From Isoetes taiwanensis (lineage: Eukaryota; Streptophyta; Lycopodiopsida; Isoetales; Isoetaceae), in the NCBI GenBank assembly GCA_021234155.1, contig JAJEKV010000008.1:9262445-9326444 (forward strand): DNA of 64,000 nucleotides, written 5' to 3'. How positions within the stretch are numbered: the first letter of the stretch is position 1; the number at the start of each line of letters is the position of its first letter. Position numbers and translations under genes: made by a program. This document shows, piece after piece, positions 45,001 through 55,798 of this stretch. The notes beneath the pieces are model-generated. The model worked only from the letters and a program-made list of their open reading frames with translations. It was not told the DNA's origin and ran no database searches.

Positions 45001-45094
45001 GGATGTTGTGCAAATGCTCACTGATGTGAAGCCAAAGAGCAAAGACAGTAGGGATTTCGAAGACTCGCAAGGCAGGGAACACTCAAATGTCTGA
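42005..45094 (+). CDS. CLV1/BAM-type leucine-rich-repeat receptor-like kinase
   Basis: Two exons, 42005-44618 and 44718-45094, joined by a 99-nt GT-AG intron, give 996 residues. The intron splits [13 protein letters not shown], the site usual for this kinase subfamily (LRR XI). A signal peptide spans residues 1-~21 ([20 protein letters not shown]). The N-terminal cap includes PCGWTGVQC. About 20 LRRs of the LxxLDLSxNxLxGxIP type follow, including [17 protein letters not shown], which is diagnostic of CLV1/BAM relatives. A transmembrane helix lies near residues 634-660. The cytoplasmic kinase has all key motifs: [26 protein letters not shown] and RPTM, so it should be active. In known plants such receptors sit in the plasma membrane, bind CLE peptides and restrain stem-cell or meristem growth. 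The exact ligand here is unknown. The start is the first ATG before the signal peptide. No damage is seen. It is the only convincing host gene in the window. Confidence 0.93.
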
Positions 45095-48000
45095 GAATGT
45101 CCCACACACCTTGCATGTCTGTTTTTTGGCAAGGATGTTGAGATGAGTTTGATCATATCTTTTTGCAAAAAGCAAAATATGGTCAGCAAGTTTTTGAGTT
45201 GCCAATCTGTATTATCTACTAACTTCTTATGCTACAAGCTCCGTTCTATCCTTAAGAGCACTCCTTTTACCATTATCTATCGGTATGTGTTGGCAGATCT
45301 TCTATGACCAAATTAGATCTACCAATCTTATCTTCGACCAGAGTAGCAAAGAGATAAGATGGAAATTTTCAGATCTTGGTTGCCTGCCACAACTAAAGCA
45401 GGTGAAAATCTCCAAATCTGTTTATCTCTCAACTTCATGCTGTTGGTGTGATGAGAAAGACTTATCACCCAATTTCGCAGCTTCTGCTAGTCCTAGCAAT
45501 TCGTAAAGTGCTTTTGTCTCCAAGTTGCCAATATGCAGGTCCTGATAATTTTTTGATTAAGATTGGGACGTGCTTGTTTACCTAATGAAGTTGAAATAAA
45601 TCTGCTACACAATAATCTATAGTTTGATCTGGTGAAGGGAACATGGTCACATGCAAATACTTGTTAAGAAACAATCTCCAAGATATATTTTGACTTGAAA
45701 ATCAACAGGTCACTATCTGGACATATTTCCTCACTTTTTCTTCTTCTTCTTGGGTTTCCAAAGTCTTCATAACTGCATAGAACTCTAGAAGCATTGAAAA
45801 AAGAGGAAAATTAATAGATATCTATTACTGTGTATAAGTTTAATACTCAAGAAAATAATGTAGACTACAGAGAAATGAAGTTATTTAACATAATATCGAT
45901 GGCTGATCTTTTTATGATATTCAACTCATGTTGAACATCCTTTGCTTGCACACGTGCTTTCACTTGAAAAGAGTATTGAACTTGTAAACTTGCATGCAAG
46001 GAGCTGCATTCGGCTAGTTCGTTACAATCACATAATAAGAATATTGTGTTCTCACGGATTCATATTTTATGATTGCGTGAAACATATTGATATCTCATGT
46101 TCATGAATATTGAGCTCTCATCTCCATACCACCCAAATCACTTTGAATATAAACATTTACACTTGCAAGAATCTATCTCTAATATGAACTCTTAGCTCAT
46201 GGTCGCTCATGGTAACCTTCTGTCTTTTTTTGGTGTTCAGCCCAGCAATCAAGTAGGAGGGTCTCGTCACTGTAACAGGGTCCCTCCATCAGACATTAAT
46301 GGCTATATACGAGGTCTCATTATCACCCACATCTTGTCTATATATATCTTCACTAATGTCACTTAGCACTTCGCTTCATTGCTCTCCTCCGACCTACTCT
46401 ACTTTACAACCTACTTTGACATGGAACTACAGACGATTACTAGGTATGGAACTCCCCAACATGGTGAATCTATATATAGCTAATTGAGTCTTCACTGCTT
46501 ATGAGTCTTTGATGTTTGGTATATAAGCTAGTTAAGTTGTGTTGTTTGTCTTCCATGCATATGAAAGTACTGCTTTAGGATAGTTGCATCCCTGGCAATT
46601 TAGTGATCATTGAAGATTATTCGGCTCCCAAGTCAAGCTAAACTGTAGTTTCGGTATTACCTTTGGAAGGTTAGTAAGTAATTCGAGTATTCATCTGACA
46701 GGTCCTAGCCCTAATCTGGAACCATATAGGAATGTATGATGAATGTCAGCAAGGCCAGATAGCTCCAATTGTTTAAGGGATGCCACATTTGAGGGGAGGG
46801 CAATCGAAGTGGTCCTGACTTTTGGCTTGGCTTGTTAAATGGCATTCCTCACATTGAATGGATCATGTTAGAGGTATAGGTGATCCCATATTGCTTCTGG
46901 GATATCTAGTTCGATACACACATGGGATTTGCCAAGTTGATGCTGGTGAACTCCATGGATTGTGAGGTAGCACTATAGGCTCTATTGTGAGCGTCGTAGT
47001 TTCCAAGCCCAAACACCTCTGGTCTCATACTACGTCCTCAAAGGACTCGAAAGAGGGGACAATCTTGACCCAGGTGCTCAGGTTTGTGACCAGCCATGGT
47101 GGAAAGTGTGTAGGTCTGATTATAGTTGCACATGCATATGTGGCTCAAGACATGATGAAAGAGGATATTTCCAGGCTTCGACATTTCCAAACTTGATGTA
47201 AGTTGTCTATGCTCATATGTCTTCAAGGATAGAGTTTTAGTGAACGTCTTGGAGTCACACCATTATGTGATTAGGAATACATTATTTATTGATTTTGCAT
47301 CATCTTTTGTTAAGGCTCAGGGCATACGGTTCCACAAATACCATTATATGAAGCAAATGAAGGTTGAAAAGTTACAGTAGTCAATGCTCCAACTTATCAC
47401 TTTTGTGTAAATGAATTAATGAGATCCATACTCTTACAAAATTTTGACTTTTACTTTCAAGAGAAGTAGCTAAGTCATTGATTAAAAGGGGAGGGGTTTA
47501 TAGTGGAGTGAATGCCTTCATTCCCATACATATACACTCATGTTCACGGATGTGGGTAGACAATAAGAGTTGCACCTCAAATATATACCCTTAAAGGAAT
47601 TGAAGAAGAATGGCTTGACCAATTGTTTTACAGACAATGGAAGATCGGGACTATTGAAATTGGTGGCCAAATAAACAAATGCCAGGTGGGCTCAAGCAAT
47701 TTCATATTTATGTAAATTTGAAAGGCATAAGAAGTAGTGGGAGAATAGTAAGTATAGAAATTGTTCTATGGAATTGAGTATACATATAGAATATTATTGC
47801 ATGTGAACTTTGGATATGGAAGAGGAATGGATGCTAATCGAAAGTAGAAAGTTACTGGAGTTGCTCACTGGATATTCTAAATTTTCATCTATTAGTAGTC
47901 AACAAGAAGGTTGGATATAGAAGAGAGTGTATGGTTCCACATCTCGCAAGGATCAAAGACGATATTTGATGTAGTGCTGAATTTGATATGCAAAAAGGGA

Positions 48001-48348
48001 GGGGGGAAAAAAAGAGTAATAGAGCTATTTCTGGTTTAATTTGGATTCAACTCCCAACATCAAGATTGGTACATGCAATTGGTGCGACTTCCTAGTTTAA
48101 TGCTGATGCCTTGTAGGCTATCTATGAAGGAGAATGCAGTACCTGGAGCAGTATTCAATTGCATATATGAGATTTTTATCTCTTTATTTGATCTTCAAGC
48201 AAGGTATTTACCCGTACTAGTTGACTTACTGCAAAGAATACGTGTTATATAGTCAATGCTTGATGGATTACTAAGTTTTTTTGTCATGTTCAAAAGTGTA
48301 CAAGATGTTGATAAATTGGTGGCGAGGGTTATGGACTTCATGGTGGTA
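45095..48348. other. Intergenic stretch, no gene recognised
   Basis: Downstream of the receptor kinase I find no long frame, domain or clear terminal repeat. The part at about 46900-48300 has the texture of heavily decayed transposon sequence and ends in a microsatellite, which might be a LINE tail, but no reverse-transcriptase motif is legible. Confidence 0.4.
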
Positions 48349-48418
48349 TAGGTAGGTAGGTAGGTAGGTAGGTAGGTAGGTAGGTAGGTAGGTAGGTAGA
48401 TAGATAGATAGATAGATA
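48349..48418 (+). repeat. (TAGG)n(TAGA)n microsatellite
   Basis: About twelve copies of TAGG (48349-48396) turn into about five of TAGA (48397-48418), directly before the hAT target duplication at 48425. Confidence 0.9.
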
Positions 48419-48886
48419 GCGTCCACAGAGACCAGGGTTGCCCTTAAGGGGCGAATTTTAGCCCAATGGCTATTTTCAAGGTTTTTTCTAAAATATATTT
48501 CTAAATGTTAGTAGGATACCATTGAATAATATGGGAAAAAAATTCGCCAACTTTCGATGGTTCATCTCCCAATTCTTAGGCCGAGGTTTACGGTTTAGCC
48601 GCCAATTCTATGGAGGCGGTGGACCGGCTTCATGGATTCGCCTCTTAGCACCCCTCCAATGAGGTAAATTTCTTGCAAACGAAATCCACAATGTCGACTT
48701 ATACCATGAATAATAATGTAAGAGATTGCTCACAACCGGCATTTAAGCTCTGTGAATAATCTATACGATTTCTGTTGTAGCAGGGAATTTTAACCTGAAT
48801 AAAGGCTTGAGAGCCGTTACTGGCTTGGCACTGCATTATACGATTTCAAGCATGTCATATCCTACACCCGTTTCACAGTCTTCTCG

Positions 48887-49341
48887 GTTGATGTTAAAGG
48901 TACTTTCCTTTTGTGCCATACTTTGATGATGCTGAGTTATTCCCTTTGATGATGTTGTAATTGCATTGGATTATGAGTGCCATGCAAATTAGTGAGGAAG
49001 ATGACAGCAGTACGTTTGTGAATATGCAAGATGCTTGAACATACAAGTTCTTTTGGTTTATCCTATATAGTTCAAAGACCTTCATGATTACGTTTCTAAT
49101 TTTTGAATCTCAGTTTGCTTGCTGTATTTTCAGACCTTAGGCAGATAAGATTTCGGTTGACGTTAAAGGTACTTTCCTTTTGTGCCATACTTTGATGATG
49201 CAGAGTTATTCCCTTTGATGTTGCTGTAATCAAGCATAGTTGCATTAGATTATGAGTGCCATGAAAACTAGTGAGGAAGATGACAGCAATACGTTTGTGA
49301 ATATGCAAGATGCTTGAACATACAAGTTCTTTTGGTTTAGC
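48887..49341 (+). repeat. Direct duplication upstream of the hAT transposase
   Basis: A block of about 180 bp (GGTTGATGTTAAAGGTACTT ... AAGTTCTTTTGGTTTA) at 48887-49060 is repeated at 49155-49341 with about 90% identity, a period of about 270 bp. The second copy runs right up to the transposase ATG at 49344. Both copies hold ATGAGTGCCATG followed by a short acidic frame (EEDDSS-TFVNMQDA). Confidence 0.85.
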
Positions 49342-49343
49342 CT

Positions 49344-51408
49344 ATGACTGATTATCCTAAGGAAAAAGAGATTTTGGAAATGCAGCCTAGTAACCAGAAC
49401 TTTCCCAACTCACATTGGTCTAAGCAAAGTGGTTGGGAGTTCGCAAAATGCATTGATGAAGTGGTTAGACAAGATTTGCAAGAAGATCTCCATAGGTGTG
49501 ATTTTTTTGCTATGTCATTGGATGAGGCAACCGCAAAAGATAACTCGTCTTGGCTGTGTATGACAGTATACTACGTGACCCTCTTTGTTAGACGAGCATC
49601 TTATGTTAGGATCATGCGCTTGCAAAGAAATGCAACTGCGGAGAATATATTTGCAATTGTTGACGAGAGTTTAAAGACAGTTTTGGGGCTTTCAACACTT
49701 GATATTGCAAGAAAGCTGGTCTGCATTGGCATGGATGGTGCATCTGTAATGCAAGGATGTCGTAATGGGCTTACAGTTAGGATTCAAACTACATTGGCAC
49801 TTTATGCTCTTGGTGTGCATTGCATGGCTCATAGAATGAACCTTGCATACAAAATTGTAGACAATTTTGATTGCGTCATGAAGATTGAGAGCTTAATAAA
49901 GGATGTTTATAACTTCTTCTGTCGAAGCTCAAAAAGGTATGTTAGGTACTCTTTCTTTTGGTTATTACATTCGTATTAGTTTATAAGTTCTTTTTTTGAT
50001 GGATTTTTTTATCCTAGATTCCGCAAGTTTAAGAAGATGGCATTAGGGTTGACTAAGGGTAACAAGTTGTTGAACACTGTTAATACGAGGTGGATATCCC
50101 TCTATAAACCAGCACAACGCCTATATTTGGAGTACCCTTCCTTGGTCGGGTTAATGGATAAGTTGTCATCAAAAAGTGGGCAAGACTCAGAGAAACCAAT
50201 ACAATTACTTGCTCAACTCGTGGACCAGTCTAGCTAAGGCATGTTTTTGCATTCGTTCCAGTCTATTTTGACATTGGTTCCTTTTGCAGGCATTCTTCCC
50301 ATGTTAAAGGAGCTGAACTTCTTAACAAAGCTTGCTCAAAAACGCACTATGTACATTTCAGAGTATGTGCGGGCTAGACAGATGGCATGTCTTGCATTTG
50401 ATTTCATGTATCCTGTCGCTGGTCCATATGATGCAGAGAAATTTGTGTTATGGTATGAGTTACTTGATGTAGATGGCAATAAAAGCATTTTGGAGTTTGA
50501 TGCCAACGAGAAATTATGCATGAAGGTCCACTCTAATTTAGTGCAGGTACTATTTATTTATGCAGCATTTCAATCTTGTCTTTTATATGTCTTATTGTTA
50601 CATTATCTAGTAGACGAATTTGCAGATGTATGCACCAAAGAAACGTATTCGAGGTCGTCTATTGCGACGAGCTCCCATAACCAGAGATACATTTGCTGAA
50701 ATAGTTACAAATGTGCGCAAAAATCTGCATGATATAGCAGGTACTTTAGCTAAAGAAATACGGGATCGTTTTCCAAGGGATGAAATCCTGGATGCAATGT
50801 CTATTGTGTATCCTCAGTTCTGGATCAGCCCACAAAGTGATCATCATAAGCGCTTAAAGCAGATTGATTTCAAAAGCAATGTTCGTACTTTAAAAGATTA
50901 TTTCTCTAAGCCTGTTATTGTAGAATCAGAAACAATTTGCGGCATCATAGATGGGAATGCATTGATGGAACAAGCACAATGTTTTGGGGAAACTATGTGG
51001 GTGCAATGCGCACAACTAGAGGAGCCCAAGGAATTTGGTTCAATTACTAGACTTTGGATGCTGCTTAGCAATAGTCAGTTTCTTCGAGATCGAATGCCAG
51101 AGTATTTTAAACTTGTCCATCTGTGTCAAACCATGATTTTGGGCTCTGTGGAGGACGAACGAGTATTTAGCACCATGAATTATTTGAAGAATAAGGTCCG
51201 CAATAGGCTCGAGAAGAATTTGGATATTGCTTTACGATCATACACATGCAATTACACTCTCAAGGATTTTCCATTTGATAGAGCGTTAGCTTTGTGGGAT
51301 TCAACTTCAAGAAGAGAGAGTCAAGCAGGATTGGAGATTGCAGGAAGTTCTAAGTCTTTAGATTCATCAAGTGGTTGGAGCTTTCTACCAGATTCTGCAA
51401 GTTCTTGA
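49344..51408 (+). pseudogene. hAT transposase (ZNF862/DUF4371-like)
   Basis: Three exons, 49344-49936, 50018-50546 and 50626-51408, with GT-AG introns. The joins SSKR|FRKFKK and VQ|MYAPKK keep the frame. The first exon has the RNase H-like core with FFAMSLDEATAKDNS and CIGMDGASVMQG, the latter holding the second catalytic D, followed by HCMAHRMNLAYKIV (the C/H block). The second exon carries NTVNTRWISLYKP. The third ends in the hAT dimerisation domain: LCQTMILGSVEDERVFSTMN, then NRLEKNLDIALRSY. The only visible damage is TAA at 50235-50237. No BED zinc finger precedes the core, so an N-terminal DNA-binding part is missing or lies in unrecognised 5' exons. It would cut and join the element's CAGGG ends. 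Confidence 0.85.
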
Positions 51409-53153
51409 AACAAACTACAATTTGATTTTACAATATGAGTTTACAATATGGTGGTCGGCTGCATTTCTGCACTACAATTCAGATTGTTGTCTTCAGATTC
51501 TGCACTACAATTCAAATGGTAAGCCTGCTCTTGAAACATTATGAGGATAATATTTCTTTAGTTCTGTGGATTCATATGCATTGTATGCATGTGGAACTCA
51601 AAGCTTATATGCTATTTGTCTCATTGAAAGAGGCTTGAAGTATCTCTATCTGATCTGTACTGTCATGCTTTGAACAGTAATCCTATAGTAAGGCTTATTG
51701 TTAGAATGTTTGATATGGTTTATTATGAAAAAACTGTGGATACATGACCTCCATAATCTGCTATAGAAGAATCAACATGCAGTCTGTGTAGATTATAAGA
51801 TTGTGCAGTCTGTGTAGATTATGTAGGATAATTATGCAGTCATTTGTAGCACTATCTTATCTAGTCTTGTGAAGTAGTTTGTGTAAGTTACAAGAGGATT
51901 ATGCAGTATGATTGTGCAGCCTTCAGTAGCAGCATGTTATATAGTCCTCTGACGCAGGTTATTTATATGAGGTTATGCAGTCATGCAGTCTTTTGAAGCA
52001 GGCATGAAGTCTATCTTAGTTAGCAGAGAGTGCAAACATCAGCTCAGAAGAATTGTTCGATGCAGCCTCTATAAAATATCAGAGGTCTGCAAACTTCGGC
52101 TTCAGATTAATCTAGATGTATGTAGTCCTTGAACCTAGATGTAGATCAGATTCATCGAGATGTCTGAAACTTCGGCTACAAACTTCGGCTACAGATTCAT
52201 CGAGATGTCTGAAATAGTCGGCTTTGCATGTTTTGTCATGTAGTCCATGTTATTTAAAAAAGGGGTTTTCATGTTCTGTAGATATCAGCTTCATATGGTA
52301 GCATGCAGATTGATCCGAACCTAGGGTCTTGCTATGAACCTAGGGTCTTCAAACATCGGCTACAGATTAATCGATCGGCTGGGCTTTAGAACGAAATATA
52401 AGTTATAACATGGAAATGGAAATCGGCATTCGGCTGCTACAGTGATTGAATCGATGCCGTGGGAACAGTGTTTTTCCCTAAGATTACATCCGATGGTTTT
52501 AAAATGGTTTTAAGGCATTGTTTTCAACGTTTCATGAAAAACGTCTTTGAAACATTCAAATATTCTTGACATGCGCCTATGACAAATCCTTAAGGTATTT
52601 TAACATCTCAAAATTGGAGTTCCGTAATAAATGTAGTATTAAATCCATGTGGGACATAATTATGGGAGTATCATATATAAGCATATTGAAGTATCTATTA
52701 ACAAATTTTGGATCCCCCAAGAGTATGCTTAACTAAGTAGTCATTGTGACCCTGAGAACTTAGGAAACTTGTCCTTATACTTATAATCTAGAGGGTATCA
52801 AACAATTGAAGAAAAAAAAGAAGAAAGAATAAAGACAAGGAAATGGGGAGCACAAGTGGGTAATTGTCCCAAACCTCATGCATAGGCACAAGAAGGGAAG
52901 TTGAGTTGCTAGATAGTTGCACAAGGGGAGAATTCTGGAAGCTAGAAGGTTGTGAATGTTTAGAAACGTCAAAAATCTCATCGTCACAATGCCTTAAAAC
53001 CATTTTAAAACCATCTTTTTGGCTAAACGTGTTGGTCAAAATTCGCCAATATTTGTATCCCTAGTGTTGAAAATTGTGAAAAAATCGCCAACTTTGCTAT
53101 TGCTAAAAAACTATTATTAGCCAACATTTCTAAATTACACCTACACAAATTTA
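51409..53153 (+). other. 3' subterminal region of the hAT element
   Basis: No coding region. Short repeats occur: GTGCAGTCTGTGTAGATTAT near 51780 and 51807, and CTTCGGCTACARATTCATCGAGATGTCTGAAA-type units near 52140 and 52185. They probably act as subterminal transposase-binding repeats. Confidence 0.5.
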
Positions 53154-53342
53154 CCCTTAAGGGCAACCCTGACAGAAACCAAATTGGCCATGGGATCCAA
53201 AGGATAAAAAGGGCATGGAAACTTAAAAAGTATAAAGAAAAAGATAATGCTAATGCTAATGGTTTGTGCTACTTAAATTATCTAGACATAGCTAGTTCAA
53301 GGATTGGAAGGCCATTGATCTAGAATGATTGTTGCGCCTTCT

Positions 53343-54416
53343 CTATACACTGCCCATTTCTTTTGGAGGTGACTGCTCTGACCTTGTGAAGCTCTTCCTT
53401 ACGGTTATACAATTGAAGAGGAGAGAGATCCCTTTGAGATGGTTACCATGCTGAAGAATATGTAGGCGGCTGATAGCATCATGAAACCGAACCAAAAGAT
53501 TGTCAATTACGATCAGGTCTTGCCGCTTCCACCCTAGTAGCACAGACAACTCCAACAACCTTCACATGCATGATGTCAGCGAAGAAATGCAGAGCCTCAT
53601 CCACAGCATAATAGGCATCAGTTTCTGACTTTGTAACACTTATAATACGCAAGGTCAAGGTACTAGTAGCAACAGGTACTGAGGCAACATGATCATGTTT
53701 TCTAGTTTGATGTCGTGACTTCTGGTCCACTACAGATTGTGGAGATGTTTGTACTCCCACCTCAATATGTTCCCTTTTAAATAGCTGCTTCTGCTGTGAC
53801 AGTAATTCTGACTCTAATATCTGTATTGAAGCATCGCTTGTTCCCTGTATTAACTGTAACATTTCTGTTCATCTCACAATAGACACAGTCATAGATGTGG
53901 ATGTCATCCCTCCTTCAGAATGAATAGTCTGTACCTGATCACGAAGTGTAGGGAAAAAATCTTGAATTTGCAGGTCTAGGACACTTTGGAGATTCTTCTC
54001 GTCTTGGAAAGTAAATGTACCAGATCTGATCTCTGGCACTGGCTGTTGGGAACCAGAAATTCCCGCAATATTAGGCCTATCATTCTCGTTCAACAGTGAT
54101 CTCTGGGGACCAAATAGTTTAGACGGTAGAACACCCACCACTGTCGAAGTGTCAGGCTGAAGCTGGGTTCTGGGAAAACATTTTAGCAGGCAAGAATTAT
54201 CTTCTGTCCAAAATCTTGTAAAATGTTATATACCTTTTCTGCACTGATTGTAATCTCGTAGTTGGCTATATCAAGATTACCATCTGGAGAAGTTCGTTTA
54301 GTATCCCAGAATTGCTTAGCAACGATTGAACAAGTATGCAATGTTGATGCTAATAATCGGACCTTGGATAAAGTTGGATGAAGGGCCTTATTACTAGATC
54401 TTCTTAGATTTGCCAT
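53343..54416 (-). pseudogene. Unrecognised gene remnant
   Basis: ATG at 54416 opens [20 protein letters not shown] ... [15 protein letters not shown]. The frame ends at TAA 54183. Further blocks in related frames are 54141-53869 (VGVLPSKLFGPQRSLLNEND, then VPEIRSGTFTFQDEKNLQS), 53862-53503 (SELLSQQKQLFKREH, VGVQTSP, ALHFFADIMHVKVVGV) and 53558-53343 (DLIVIDNLLVRFHDAISRL). Together they suggest one protein of about 330 residues with a central helical Q-rich segment, broken by stops or containing introns I cannot place. I know no family. It could belong to the host or to the 55.8-61.6 kb element. Confidence 0.35.
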
Positions 54417-54449
54417 GATAAAACACAAGCTGTATTGATGCAATCAGAT

Positions 54450-55798
54450 CAATCTGAGCAAAACATATAAAATGAAACGAATCTGATAACCCAGAATCGC
54501 AGATCCCATCATAACTTTTCAAAAACCTTAATGAATCAGACCGTAAAAATGATGTTTGGGCTCAGAAAACTTAACCAATCGTGGCATACTATACAACACA
54601 AAATGCCTTTGAAGAGAGCTTTCACAATGCAAAAACAATCATCAAAAATTGAGTTATGGATCAAGAGTTATGATAAAAAGTACCTTACTGTCAAAACTGC
54701 AATGCATGACAAAAAGGGGCACTCGAATTTAAGAGTGCAAAAAGCAGATAGCACACTTAATAGATCAGGGCTGAATCATATATCAATATGAAGCTCTCTG
54801 TACGAGCTTTCCAAAGAGCCCAAGATCATCTGATTCTGACATATGGAGCTCAGATTATGAGCTCTCTCTCTAGCGCTTCTTTCTCTAGTATTAGATTTTC
54901 TTAACTACCATAGAGGAGTGGCATAGTCCAATTGTTAAACTATTTTGCAAGATTTTACAATTTAGGTGCCTCTTAACGCAAAAGTTTCTTGATGGTGACA
55001 AATAGTTAATTTGTCTCCTGACCTCTTTGCCCCTCTTTTCTCAAGTCTATTGCAAGGGTCTTGGGTGTCCATATTGCACACATCTATCACTAGGGTTTGA
55101 AGACTTGTGTGGCTCTTCTGATGGAGGACTTCCCCGATCATATAGTCATTTAGAGTAGTCATTTTATTCTCCCTTTGAGCTTCATTTGTTGAGTGTAGGA
55201 GATTTGTTCCGCTAGTTTCATCCTTAAGATTTTCTACCCTTGTTTTGTTGCTCCTAAGGCTTCTTTATTCACTGTCCATGCTAGTGTACATTAGAGGTTT
55301 GGTGGAGTCTATTAACGCCCTTGTAAGCCCATCCCAAATTTGGGCTTACATGGCTACCCGAACCTACAGATATGCGCAAAAAATCCCCACAAACCTTAAG
55401 CGAACCTCAGGTTCGAGCAACCGAACATGTTAGACGTCATTATTACTTGATGTTTTACTCATTAAGCCTAATTCCCCCTCCCCCCCCCCTCCCACCTTCC
55501 TACCGAACTGAAGCTTTAGCCAGTACTTCGAGCGGGATACCACAACAATGCCTCAATTGGGCGCCAAAGCTTTGGAGGGCATTTCAAATTTTGGATTGAT
55601 GTCAATCCTCGCTCAAATTCGGAGGAAATCTCGCTTCTTCCTTCGTATTTTGGTGAAGAATTGCATCAGTTTTGGTTGCCGGACTGCGAAGCTCTCAAAG
55701 CGATCAAAGCCTGTCAAATTTTCTGATCTATGGCAGATGTAACAGTTTTGTAGATTTCAGGCAATGACAATGAGTTAATTTCTTCTTCATAACAGAAA
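54450..55798. other. Spacer before the 55.8-kb cluster
   Basis: No gene is seen. A perfect 10-bp hairpin (TGTAAGCCCA / TGGGCTTACA) lies at 55322-55350, and a C-run at about 55476-55490. A left terminus for the downstream cluster could lie here but I cannot identify it. Confidence 0.4.

Larger units (their letters stand above)
48433..53171 (+). mobile_element. hAT transposon with intact ends (4.74 kb)
   Basis: The 18-bp terminal inverted repeats are perfect: CAGGGTTGCCCTTAAGGG at 48433-48450 and its complement at 53154-53171. They are flanked by 8-bp duplications ACAGAGAC (48425-48432) and ACAGAAAC (53172-53179), which differ at one base. CAGGG-type ends and 8-bp duplications define hAT elements. 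Inside is a hAT transposase gene with one premature stop. The intact ends mean it could still be moved by a transposase supplied in trans. Confidence 0.92.

Noticed and set aside
46900-48348. Possible LINE ending in the (TAGG)n repeat
   Set aside because: The microsatellite position is suggestive, but no reverse-transcriptase or endonuclease motif can be read.
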